A stretch of DNA of 64,000 nt, taken from Gyromitra esculenta. Taxonomy: Eukaryota; Ascomycota; Pezizomycetes; Pezizales; Discinaceae. The position numbers and the translations under genes are program-made. The stretch covers positions 1,736,001-1,800,000 of the forward strand of contig JBCAML010000002.1 in NCBI GenBank assembly GCA_038503075.1, written 5' to 3'. Position 1 is the stretch's first letter; each line of letters starts with the position of its first letter. A model generated the notes under the pieces. It saw nothing but the letters and a program-made list of their open reading frames with translations. It made no database searches and was not told the DNA's origin. Positions 1 through 10,021 of the stretch are shown one piece after another.

Positions 1-1027
1 TCGGCAAAGCCTTGCGGGTCGTGAAGAAGGTGCAGGGCGGAGAAGTTGAGTGGATTAGGCTTGTTCTTGTTTTTTTGCTGCTACAGATAGAAGTTAGTCG
101 CTGTATAAGAAAAAAGAGATATTTAAATCAAACCTTCTTCAGCGTAGCATAAGCCCTATCCACCTTTCTTTTCTTCTTATTTGTCTTTTTATTGATTCCC
201 GCTTGATGTCTAACCTTACTAATATCCACTTCATTATCATCTTCACTATCCTCCGCATCCTCCATCTCTTGATCGACCCCAAGGAAGAACCTGACGCTCC
301 CACTCATAACCTTCGGATTGGCACTCAGAGAAGCTTCCTTCATAATCTCGACTGTTCTAGCATCGTCCCATACACGTCGCTTCCACAGTTCTCTTGTCAA
401 TTTAACTGACCAAAGCCCAGACGTTGATGAAGGATCGTCTTTGCCAGCCTCAACAAGCCCGAACAGGACTGTTTGGACAGTCTTATTCAGTCTATGATTC
501 CGTGTCTTCGAGTTAGCGTTCCTGATATCCGACACAATAGTAGTATAGATCTGAGTGCGGAGCGCCTTCGACTGCGTAGTGGTCAAGACTGGGAACAGCG
601 TTTGGAGCAGCGTAGTTGACGCAATAACATCCTTGTTACGTAGTAGCACTAGGCTCTGCACTAACTTTTCCCGCAAGTCATAGTTCAAAACGGCATGGTT
701 TTTCAAGAGAAGCTGAGCGAGGTCGTTTGGGAAGTCTTGTGTCAGGTCGGGGAAGGAGCTGCAGACGTTTGACATGAAGCCAATCAGTTCACAAAAGGTC
801 TCACTCTCGCTACCGTCAGGCTGGGATACAAAGATATCTCGCTGCGATTCATAATGGCGGTACTGCAGAATAAATTCTTCACGATACGAGGGTGGATCTC
901 GGCGGATAAGGTTCTGTAACATAGGCCTGGAGGTGAATTAGTTAGTGTAAGCTATGATATTGGACAAAAAGAAGGGATATTACAGATTCTGGAGCTTTAC
1001 GAGTCCGGCTCTCTTGCGTTTAACCAT
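1..1027 (-). CDS. SDA1: SDA1 family protein, 60S ribosome biogenesis (3' end outside window)
   Basis: Spliced exons on the minus strand are 1027-984, 926-134 and 80-1 (running off the left edge). The protein starts MVKRKRAGLVKLQNLPMLQN and continues NLIRRDPPSYREEF, the conserved opening of Sda1. The third exon carries NFSALHLLHDPQGFA, another hallmark. Sda1 is a nucleolar HEAT-repeat-like factor needed for 60S maturation and export, with actin defects in yeast mutants. Intron 983-927 is phase 2 and intron 133-81 phase 0; the second has a GACTAAC branch site just before CTGTAG. An acidic stretch (EDAEDSEDDNEVD) is followed by a lysine-rich segment, as usual near the middle of this family. The start is chosen because it restores the N-terminal motif through the first intron. 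The gene diverges from the F-box/ankyrin gene 218 bp away. Confidence 0.93.
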
Positions 1028-1245
1028 GTTTGCGGTGTTTTTTTTTGGATCGGCTGGTGATTGTAAAGTAAACTCTGCAGCTTTTCTGATGTTGCAGTTT
1101 AAGATTTTTTAAGATTTTTCTGTGATGTCTTGGCGATGCTGCGCTACCACCCTTGACATGCGGCTCTACTTGATACAACAAACTTTTCTTGGCAGATTCT
1201 CCACAATCAAAAACTTCTCCATTTTTGGAGGTTAGAGGCGACATT

Positions 1246-1950
1246 ATGTCTCTCACCGGTCTTCCAAACGAAATACTGCTTATACTTGCGAAATATCTCG
1301 GACCCTATGACCTCAATAACCTCCTCCGCGCAAATAAATATCTCTACGATATCCTTACACCAAGCCTCCATGACCATGCCGCGCACGATTACGATGGAAT
1401 GAACGCCCTTTGCTGGGCCTCCAGGCATGGATATCAGCCACTAGTTAAAATGTTACTAGATAACGGGGCTGAGGTCAATAAAACAACTGAAGACTCGGAA
1501 ATGAGGGACTGCATTACGACCGCACTCACCTGCGCGGCGGAACGGGGGCACACAGAAATTGTCGAATGTCTCTTGAAGAGGGGTGCACACAGCGGAAACA
1601 CCGCTCTGATAGCGGCTATATATCGGGGAAATATGGCGATATGCAGGTTGCTATTAGAAAATGGAGTAGACGCCGATTGCTGGGGCAAGGCGCCGAACAA
1701 TGTGTCCTCGAAACCGGCACTTCACTGGGCTGTGCGAAGGCCGTATCCGAATGCGGCAATGATTAGGCTATTGCTTGATAACGGGGCCGAGATAGATATT
1801 AAGGATAGTAGTGGAATAACTGCACTTGACGTTGCTTGGAGCATGCGTCTTAACCATATTGTTGAGCTTTTGTTGGAGAATGGTGCCAGCGCAAGTAATT
1901 CAATATATGATAATATTGGGAAACTGAGATTGCAAGATCATAGCTTGTAA
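1246..1950 (+). CDS. F-box and ankyrin-repeat protein
   Basis: Single-exon frame of 234 residues. The first ATG is at 1246; the open frame extends upstream only to a TTG, so 1246 is taken as the start. Residues 1-40 (MSLTGLPNEILLILAKYLGP) match the F-box consensus. They are followed by about five ankyrin repeats with typical signatures: ALCWASRHGYQPLVKMLLDN, ALTCAAERGHTEIVECLLKR, ALIAAIYRGNMAICRLLLEN, and a final ALDVAWSMRLNHIVELLLEN. F-box proteins recruit substrates to SCF ubiquitin ligases, with the ankyrins presumed to bind the target. Such genes are expanded and poorly characterised in filamentous ascomycetes, so no specific substrate can be given. It shares its upstream region with SDA1. 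Confidence 0.85.
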   Translation: MSLTGLPNEILLILAKYLGPYDLNNLLRANKYLYDILTPSLHDHAAHDYDGMNALCWASRHGYQPLVKMLLDNGAEVNKTTEDSEMRDCITTALTCAAERGHTEIVECLLKRGAHSGNTALIAAIYRGNMAICRLLLENGVDADCWGKAPNNVSSKPALHWAVRRPYPNAAMIRLLLDNGAEIDIKDSSGITALDVAWSMRLNHIVELLLENGASASNSIYDNIGKLRLQDHSL

Positions 1951-2646
1951 CACCATCTCAACTAGATACATCATTTCTCTTTGCTTTTTACTCCTATCAG
2001 GCGTTTGGATCCTGAATATTTAGAACCGAACTTTCTCTAATTTTACGCTACTAAAGACCTTAAATACATGTAGTGCTGTACCTTATATTAAGTATAGATT
2101 TGCACTTTAGCAACTACATGCAGTTTCCTTTTTTTTTTCCTTTTTTCCTTTTTTTCCCGTAGTACAAGGTAGCTGTTTCAGGTACAAATATGAGCCCTGT
2201 ATACCGATGCTATACATGAGCGAATAGCCTTGCCGTTTTACCCCATACTATAGTCCAACCCCACCTAGCCAAATGTCCTCTGGCGTTATAAAATCACTCG
2301 GAGATTAATAATCACTTGCTTTGTGATAGATGCATCACCAATATCCCCGGGTTGTGTACTCGTAGACCCTAGAACAAGAAATTGACGAAGTTCCTAATTA
2401 CTCTCAATCTTCCGGGCCCCACGGGAAACTGTCTTGGCAGTCTTAGGCTCAAGTTTTTCCTTTTAAACTTATCTTACAGAATTTATCCATCAGGTAACAG
2501 GAGTTAGGTTTAAGTAAACATACCCTTATCCCCTCCAACTTCTGCGCTTTGGAGGATAACTCACTTCGAATTCTCGACTATTTCTAAAGGTTGGTAATTA
2601 CAATCTCCCCCACGAATACATTTTAAGGTCTCCGTCGTGACTACCA
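1951..2646. other. Intergenic spacer
   Basis: No coding frame is supported. It holds a TACATGTA palindrome at 2065-2072, an ACTACATGCAGT variant near 2112-2123, a pyrimidine/T-rich run near 2126-2158 and one copy of AAATCACTCG at 2291-2300. It ends at the foldback element. Confidence 0.6.
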
Positions 2647-2648
2647 TA

Positions 2649-2726
2649 TGTACAAGATGTGGTCGGAAAGTCCTCGCCCCCCCCCCAAAACACACCAAAA
2701 GTAGGCCACTTCACGATTTTTTAAAC
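2649..2726 (+). repeat. Left terminal inverted repeat of element 1
   Basis: Runs from TGTACAAGATG to TTTTTTAAAC and includes a C10 tract and the core ACACCAAAAGTAGGCCACTT. Mate at 3051-3130. Confidence 0.85.
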
Positions 2727-3050
2727 AGTGTTTCCGGCTAATGAATAAAAAAATTAGCCTTACTGCTAGATCCATAAGTCCACAAATATCTACTCTTTAG
2801 TCTTTTTTCCACTCCAATTATTGTTGTTGAAGAAATGAGAGCTAAGAGCTAGTGGTCAAGTGGTTGGTACATGTAAATTTGTATGGCAACACCATATAAA
2901 AGCTACATTCCTCCAACTTCCCTCATGAGTTTTCCTCTACCATTCTTGTTAATTTGAATTTGAAGGTAAAATAAAGTAGGAGGGTAGGAATCCATGGATT
3001 TCCCAAGCCTCTGGTATAGTTATTTTTTTTATTCATTAATAAGGAGTGTG

Positions 3051-3130
3051 GTTTAAAAAATCGTGAAGTGGCCTACTTTTGGTGTGTTTTGGGGGGGGGG
3101 GGCGAGGACTTTCCGACCACATCTTGTACA
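3051..3130 (-). repeat. Right terminal inverted repeat of element 1
   Basis: Reverse complement of 2649-2726, differing by two extra G in the homopolymer. Confidence 0.85.
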
Positions 3131-3134
3131 TGTA

Positions 3135-3839
3135 ACCTGTCATATATAAGAATCTAACTCAAAGGCTAACCCATAGATCATCCATCTGCAATCAGTAACT
3201 ACATGCAGTAGTTATCTTTCTAGACACCTAACCCTATTATTTTGGTCTAATTTTACCCTCCTTAGTGGTCTTCCAATTTAAAGCGCTCCCAAAAGTTATA
3301 TCCGTTTTCTAGCGACGATACTGCAGCACAACCATCAATGGCCGTCCACGCTAAGATTACGACACAGTGATGTCAGGATGCCTTTATTTTTGATAACAGT
3401 AACTAGTAATAGTAATATTCTCCAATTAATGTAAGCCTCGCAGCAATTGCAAGGTTTTATGAAGTCCCATGAGCGACAAGAGGTTCCAACCTATCGCTAA
3501 TCTACAATTTGAAGGGTACTTCTGACGAACCTCTCAAACCAAACTCCCTATCTTTAGCACATCTTTATCCAACAAATACTTATAATCAGAACTGAAAAAA
3601 TGCCATACGTTTAAATCCCAAAATTTTAAATACCGGTATCTATTTGAGTTGCAAGTTATTTGTATAAGACCTTAAATCATCGCTTAGCTTTTCTTCCCTT
3701 GGGAAAAGATAGCGAGACACCACCAAATAAGCTTTTAGGATGTGACTGCTCGTTTTTTATTTTATTTTCCCCTTGACCCCCGCCAATATAATATATCTAA
3801 AAAGATTCCACACTTTATGCTTCCAAAAACACCCAGTTA
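3135..3839. other. Intergenic spacer, 3' of phosphoserine aminotransferase
   Basis: A-T rich, with a second ACTACATGCAGT variant near 3197. No gene is supported; it includes the 3' untranslated region of the leftward aminotransferase gene. Confidence 0.5.
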
Positions 3840-5217
3840 TCATTTCGCCTCAGAATGCGCCTCTACGAACTCTTTGATGTATGCAACAAGCTTATCTACA
3901 GCATCTTCTGAAATAGAGTTATCTGTTTTTTAAAAAGAAATAGAAAAAGTTAGATTCCCAGCAAATTACGACCAAAAAAAAATATCGGAGGGATACTCAC
4001 AGTTACTAATCCTAATGCCGCTAACGCTACGGTGCCCCTTCAGTCCACTCATCCCCTGCGCTTCTGCGAGGGAAACGAACTCCTTCTCCAACCCTTCACC
4101 GGAAATACGGAAACATATATTCATGCGTGACCTAGAACCTTTTGCGGGGACAATTTGAAAGAGTTTCGGCGAGGCTTCAAGGATCGCGTACAACTTATCA
4201 CTTTTCCTACCAGATACTGCTTCTTGTGCCTCAATACCTCCCGCGGCGATTACCCCCTTCATGACCTCTCCTGCAATCCAAACATCGAATATAGGGAGAG
4301 TGTTATAGAGTGAGCCGTTCTTAGCGATGGTCTTGTAATCCATCATGATCGGAGGGATGGGGAGGTTAAGAGCGCGTAGGGTCTTGAGGGTTGGTTGATG
4401 CGCTAGGATGTCGTTGCGGAGAATAGTTAAGGTTAAGCCGGTGGTTCCAACATTTTTTTGTGCCCCAGCCTAATAGTAAGTCAGAGTGATATCCGGTGAA
4501 GCGATACTTGAGCAGGGGATCTGAACTCACAAATATCAGTGCATATTTCTTAATGTCCACCTTTCGGCTGAGTATGTTACTGCTCATGTCGCAAGCAACC
4601 AGTCTCTCCACGCCATCCCCTAATGCTCCCGGAAACGCGGGGAACTCAACGCCATCCACGGTCTCATTATCGCAGTAGTACGTAAAGATGCTCTTATCTT
4701 TCTCCGTGAAATTCCACGTAGTTTCCTCTGGAATCTTCCCGTATTTCCCAGCGTTCGCCGCCTTTGCGCTCGCAGCAACATTAACCATCTCCTCGCCGAG
4801 AAGCCTCGTTGCCTCCTCGCTTGCTTTCTGACTCCACCCACCAGTTACCAGATAGTCAATCTTCGCACCCTTCAGCTTCTCGCGCACAGCATCAAGGTCT
4901 TCACCATTAGCGGTCTTCTCGAGCTCTCGTTGGACCCAATAACCAAGGATGTTATACACAACGCTTGAGAACTGGGTGGTCCCACCGCCCTGCATAAAAA
5001 TGATACTGTAATCCTCCGGTACGGACAGAAGTTGTCGCAAAGCATCAGCTGCATCATTAAGGATTCCGGCGGCGAGAGCGGAGCGGTGGGAGTGTTCGAC
5101 GAGACCGATACCAGTCGAATTGTGATTCAGGATGGAATTAGAAGCAGCAGTGAGGATGGAGGTTGGGAGACGCGCGGGGCCAGCGCCAAAGTAAAGTACT
5201 TCCTCACGGGCAGGCAT
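3840..5217 (-). CDS. SER1: Phosphoserine aminotransferase
   Basis: Exons 5217-4531, 4469-4001 and 3922-3840 give 412 residues, normal for the family. The enzyme converts 3-phosphohydroxypyruvate plus glutamate to phosphoserine, the second step of serine synthesis, using pyridoxal phosphate. The N terminus (EEVLYFGAGPARLPTSIL) is typical SerC. MQGGGTTQF contacts the cofactor phosphate. The PLP lysine is in AGAQKNVGTTG at the start of exon 2 (about Lys234). The C terminus RISNYNSISEDAVDKLVAYI is assembled across intron 4000-3923 and matches the conserved RxSxYN motif. Intron 4530-4470 is phase 0. No frameshift or missing catalytic residue is visible. Malate synthase lies upstream on the same strand, 760 bp away. 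Confidence 0.95.
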
Positions 5218-5977
5218 TGCTATTGCAGTAAGTTCAAAACACCTGGGAGCTCTGAGGAAGCAGGATTTGCAAGTTCCTATTATACGTCAGAGCTAATCCG
5301 CCTAGTGAGAAGTGATTTTAATTCCAAAACAAGATGAGGAGCAAAAACTCTATACCAATGACTTATTTATATTGAGATTCTATCCTACTGGGGGGTATTC
5401 AAGTCGATTGGATGAACTGAAAGATTTTTTTTAGGTGAAATTGCAACATTGCGGTTTGAGTCACTAATGCCCCGCCTTCACCCCACGCTTATTACGTTAT
5501 CTGATGCTGTAGGCGAAAATCTAATCGTAGAGCCTCGCCATAACTTCTATCAATAAAACACTTTCTCGCTGGGTAAAAACCAGTTTTTCGATTCCAAAGC
5601 AATAAATAAGTCATAAACCCTTGACGATCCGTGTCTAAATGGTGTGCCAACCCTTACTACAAATATATTGTAATTAGCTACCCTGTTTACTACCCTTCTC
5701 TGCCTTTCGCAAGACCCGAACTCCGTTTTTCAAAGCAGTGATGTTAGAGCTTCACACTTCTGCAAAGTTAACATCAGTTCGGCGCAAGAAACCCACAAAA
5801 TACAGAGAATTTCGAAGCTACCACTAAGGTTATCGAAATCTTTCCCCAAGATACTTTTTAACTTTCGGCATCTTTCTCCTCTTCTCTCCCTCTTAGGGTA
5901 GAAACTAACGCGGTACCCAAAAACAAAAACTCCTTGAAAGCAGACACACATTCGAACATGAAAGGCCTAATAGAAAA
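5218..5977. other. Intergenic spacer (SER1 promoter / malate synthase 3' region)
   Basis: Both flanking genes run leftward, so this holds the SER1 promoter and the malate synthase 3' end. No conserved coding frame; no specific binding site could be assigned. Confidence 0.5.
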
Positions 5978-7936
5978 CTACAGTTTCGCCGCAGTACCAC
6001 CCACCGTGACAATCTCATTATACAACAACGACGTCAAGAAGTCCGCGTATTCCTCACCAGTGACCTGGGTCTCGAAGTATCTGGCTGCAAGCCGATATTT
6101 ATTACCTGTCGGTGCCTTGCTAGCCAATTTCTCCGTCGCCTCCTGGAGAAGCTGTAAATTGTACTCCTTAGTGACCTTTTTACCCTCGTCTGTCATAATG
6201 CCATGTCTAGCCCATTGCCAGAGCTATTTTCTGTCAGCTTGTATAACTACATGCTCTCAGAAATGATAGGATCTAACCTGAGAACGTGAGACTTCTGCAG
6301 TAGCAGCATCTTCCATAAGGTAGTTTAGAGGCACACATCCTACAGCACGAAGCCATCCCTCCATATAGCCCAAACCAATTTCGATATTCTTACGGATACC
6401 TCCTTCAGTGACTGTCCCAGGCATATTCATGTTCAATAAATCCATGGCAGATACAGAAACGTCCTCTCGTCGCTTAAATATCTGGTTAGGTGTTGGCATA
6501 TGTTGATTGAAAACGTCTGTAGCAATCTTTGCCAAAGCAGGATGGGCAACCCTATTCAAATTTTGTCAGTTTCAGTTTCCCTATGCTAGGGATTGGGATT
6601 AAACTACCAAGTTCCGCTATAAAAAGATCTCGTCAGCAATCGCAATTTTCCACGAATCCTGCAAAAGTGATACATACTCGTGACCTGCACGAACTTCACG
6701 CAATTTATCTGCGTATACACCTTCCATGGCCTTCTTGTTTGCCTCCGGATCATCTTTGATCGGGATTTGTGCTGCCATTCCACCCATCGCGTGCACGCCT
6801 CTGCGATGACAAGTCTTGATCAACAATTTGACGTATGCTTCCATGAATGGCACAGTCATAGTAACAGCACTCCTATCTGGCAGTACGAACTGCGGGTTGT
6901 TTCTAAACTTCTTTATAACGCTAAAAATATAGTCCCAACGTCCACAGTTGAGACCAGAACTGTGTTGACGGAGCTCGTAGATTATCTCATCCATTTCGAA
7001 CACCGCCAAAATAGTCTCGATCAACACGGTACCACGAATAGTGCCCCTCGGGAGCCCAACAGTGTCTTGAGAAAGATTGAAGACATCATTCCATAACCTT
7101 GCCTCAAGATGAGACTCCATCTTAGGGAGATAGAAATACGGCCCATGACCATTCTCGATGAGCTTCTTCGCGTTATGGAAGAAATAGAGACCAAAGTCGA
7201 ATAGACCGCCAGAAATAGGTTCACCGTCAACGACAAAATGCTTTTCTTCGAGGTGCCATCCTCGGGGACTATCATTTCAACCCAGTCAGTACATTATTAT
7301 GTTACGCTATGTAAATGGGTGGAAGCAATCTGGCGTACCGAATAATAAGCGTAGGGAGTGGTCGATCAGTACGAAGCTTGTAGTCTTTTCCGTTGAGTTG
7401 GAAATCCACTTGTCGACGAATAGCATCGTAAAGGTTGACTTGACCATTAATCATGTTTTCCCATGTGGGCGAGTTTGAATCTATGATGCAACACCGTCAA
7501 TCATCTTATCGATAACAAACTTCTAAAACATAACAACAAACATACACAGCAAGTTGCAGCAAATAATCAGGGGCATACCTTCAAAATCCGCCATGTAGGT
7601 CCACACATCTGAATTCAACGCATTCACAACCATCTTTCTGTCTGTCGGCCCAGTAATTTCCACCCTCCTATCCACAAGGCCCGGAGCAGGATCCGCTCCC
7701 CTCCATGTAACATCTTCACGGATGCTTTTTGTCTCTGGGAGGAATGTTGGCAGAACGCCTTTATCGATCTCTGCTTGTCTAAACGCGCGACGCTGAAGCA
7801 GCTGCTTCCGGGTAGGATTGAAAGTCCTGTGGAGGGTCGCGAGAAAGGCACATGCTTCCTTTGTGAGAATAACACGGTTAGCTTCACTCACACGGCCCAA
7901 TATTTGGACGTCTTTGAGGGCTGCTTCGGTAGCCAT
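5978..7936 (-). CDS. acuE: Malate synthase, peroxisomal (glyoxylate cycle)
   Basis: Exons 7936-7579, 7480-7339, 7268-6678, 6616-6608, 6551-6278 and 6223-5978 give 539 residues. The enzyme condenses glyoxylate with acetyl-CoA to malate, letting cells grow on acetate or fatty acids. The family signature [17 protein letters not shown] is intact, as are the acid-rich [14 protein letters not shown] region and [13 protein letters not shown]. The C terminus is AKL, a type 1 peroxisomal targeting signal. Exon 4 is only 9 nt (CGGAACTTG); with the two flanking exons it rebuilds GHDGTWVAHP, which is nearly invariant in this family. Without it the frame runs into a stop. All phases close. Candidate CreA-type sites lie about 290-305 bp upstream. 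Confidence 0.95.
6608..6616 (-). other. 9-nt microexon of malate synthase
   Basis: CGGAACTTG lies between an ATAG acceptor and a GTAGTT donor. Upstream intron 6677-6617 begins GTATGT and contains GCTGAC before TTTATAG. Downstream intron 6607-6552 contains AACTGAC before GAATAG. Joined codons read CAC GAC GGA ACT TGG GTT, giving HDGTWV. Confidence 0.85.
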
Positions 7937-8937
7937 TATTGCAATTGTAATAGTAAGGCGTAGGAGAAAGCTGCTCAGTAGTTTTAATAACTTCTACTAG
8001 GAGAAGAGGATGTTGAAGTATGTTTGTGATAATGACGAAGGGCAGGCGCCCGCAGCTTTATTCCGGACAGAAGGGCATCTTCGGTTGTCCCCCTCTACGA
8101 TTTTACCTTTACTTAGAGTTGGATTCGTTGACATCTGATTATTGATAGCCGTGAAGAAGCGTCGGGCATGGCAGAGGGCCGTGCGTTTACCAAAAGCGGA
8201 CTCTGGGGGCGATTATCCCATCCTCCCCCGCAAATCCCCACCGGCTATCACGATAGCTTCATAAACTCGTCCCTATGTCCGGAACCAGATTCGTTCTCTT
8301 AAGAGTCATAGTATTACCCCATGACTCTACACACAGTTCCTACTCGGGCAGAAGGACGTAGAACTTCACAAGAGCTCCTCCTCCTCTTGGTGGGGCTGCG
8401 ACTCAAAATGCTCCTTGATGGTTTTTTTGATAGCCTTACTCGATAGCTTTCCAAAATTTGACATTGTTGATATGACGTTATCCACTTATCACGGGTAGGT
8501 ATCGGCACATGCTTCCAGATGCCGGTCAACAGGCATGGACCCCCGGACCTCGGCTAGCACCGCTTGACTGTCTACGGTTTCGCCCGAGGGAATATTCGGA
8601 GCTCTCAGTTGAGCTAAATCTCGGAATATTTGGATATGTTACGCCATTAGATGTTTCACCCAGATATCCCTGAACTTTATTCGAAAAAAACGTATCTACG
8701 AGTGACTAGGCAACCCAAACGCCTATCTTTTGAGGGCCTGAGAGGAAATGGGAATTTCAATTGAGATATATCTCTGGATTTGAAAAGCCAGTCTATTGAT
8801 TCCTTCCAGAGTAACCGCGTTCGCTTTCTATCAGTTACTGCAGTTTCATTCTCAATTAACCGCACGCATTCCGGAAGGCTTCAGGTCTCCTTAACAGAGT
8901 CCATAGAACAAAAATTCACATGCTACCCCGTGCCGGC
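7937..8937. other. Malate synthase upstream region
   Basis: About 1 kb between the malate synthase start and the proteasome gene stop (both leftward). It holds the promoter of malate synthase. Apart from two CreA-type hexamers (8226-8241) nothing specific is seen, and no gene is supported. Confidence 0.5.
8226..8241 (-). promoter_or_regulatory. Candidate pair of CreA carbon-repressor sites
   Basis: CCCCGC at 8226-8231 and CCCCAC at 8236-8241 read GCGGGG and GTGGGG on the malate synthase strand. Both fit the SYGGRG consensus for CreA and lie about 10 bp apart, roughly 290-305 bp upstream of the start. CreA repression of glyoxylate-cycle genes is established in Aspergillus. The assignment here rests on short motifs only. 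Confidence 0.35.
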
Positions 8938-10021
8938 CTAATCCTTATCCGCAATACTCTGTAACCTCTCATCGATCTCGTCGACTGTTAACTTCCTGAA
9001 CCCTGGTTTTCCTTCCGCACCTACAACACCCACTTCCACCTCTCCGCTCTTGAAGTCAACGCTTAATACCGAGCTTAGCGCGGAAATACCCAACTCGACA
9101 ACTTCCTTCCAGTCACCGTCGGCGTGGTCCTTATTCTTGAGCTTTTTCTCAAGATGGTTAAGAGCTTCCTGCTGCTTGGGACCAGAAGCAGTAGCCTTGT
9201 AACCAACATAGTAGCCGGCAGGGTCGGTCTTGAAGAGCTGTGGACCCATCTCATCGTCAATGGAGATAAGTGTCATGGAGACACCTAGGGGACGCATGTA
9301 GGCCTTTATGGAGTGTTAGAGATCGGAAAATAGCCAAGGACCCAGACAATCGAGGGGAGTCCATACGCGCTGAGTATACACCTGATTGATGTTTGCCAAC
9401 CTTTTTGACAGAACGTCACACGGCATCTCGTAACCGTATTTATATCTAAACTCTGCCGCCTCGCCGCGAGCGCGAGAAACGGCTGCACGAGCATCGGCGA
9501 TGGAACCAGTCATAACGCATCCGACTGATGGCGAGAGTTGGAAGATATATGTAACGGAAGCAGGGTCGAGGAGCTTATCCTATCGTTTGTATATTCGCTT
9601 GGTTAGTTAGCTCGTAGGCTAGTAATACGTGATAGATTCAACCACATCCCCGCCATTCACGGGGAGTGGAGGGAAGGTAGAACGTACTGGGACTTTCTTC
9701 TGCGAGATAACAACGGCACAATCTTTGCCTCGGACACCGATAGATGTGATGTTCGCTGCTGTGATGGCCTTGAAAGCATACTCTGTCCAGTTACATCAGT
9801 TTCTGCTGCTTCTTAACCCAGCTGCTACTCCAGCTATCCATCAATCGATCCAATAAGGATAAACTAACCAACTTGATACAGCCTTCCTTGATCTGAGAAG
9901 ATAGTGATATGTCTATCGAAGCCGGCGCTACCTATTGCCCGCACCTATCTATCAGCCACTTCTACCCCTCCAAGCACCCCCGAGCTGCCACAACTAACTG
10001 GGTCATCAACAAACCTGACAT
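8938..10021 (-). CDS. SCL1: 20S proteasome subunit alpha 1
   Basis: Exons 10021-10015, 9931-9869, 9782-9688, 9579-9367 and 9303-8938 give 247 residues (yeast Scl1 has 252). The opening [20 protein letters not shown] carries the proteasome alpha signature and continues [29 protein letters not shown] and the C-terminal [10 protein letters not shown] are diagnostic of the alpha-1/PSMA6 branch rather than other alpha subunits. Alpha 1 is a structural part of the outer ring that gates the core particle. The first exon contributes only ATGTCAG. This start is chosen because it restores the glycine-rich N terminus. Introns are phases 1, 1, 0 and 0 and the total frame closes. Confidence 0.95.

Larger units (their letters stand above)
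2647..3134. mobile_element. Foldback/MITE-like element with long terminal inverted repeats (element 1)
   Basis: The two arms, 2649-2726 and 3051-3130, are reverse complements of each other and appear identical except for the length of an internal homopolymer (10 C on the left, 12 G on the right). A diverged extension follows on the inside (AATGAATAAAAAAA in both arms). The middle, about 324 bp, has no coding frame, so the element is non-autonomous. The outer ends read TGTACAAGATGTGG. No clean target-site duplication is visible, though TA lies directly outside on the left and 2 bp away on the right. The near-perfect arms suggest a recent insertion or arm homogenisation. The core ACACCAAAAGTAGGCCACTT recurs in element 2 (21413-21877), so the two belong to one family. 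Confidence 0.75.

Noticed and set aside
6657..6678. A 19-nt intron (GTATGT...TTTGCAG) in malate synthase
   Set aside because: Too short for fungal splicing, and it gives the wrong frame. The microexon model restores DGTW.
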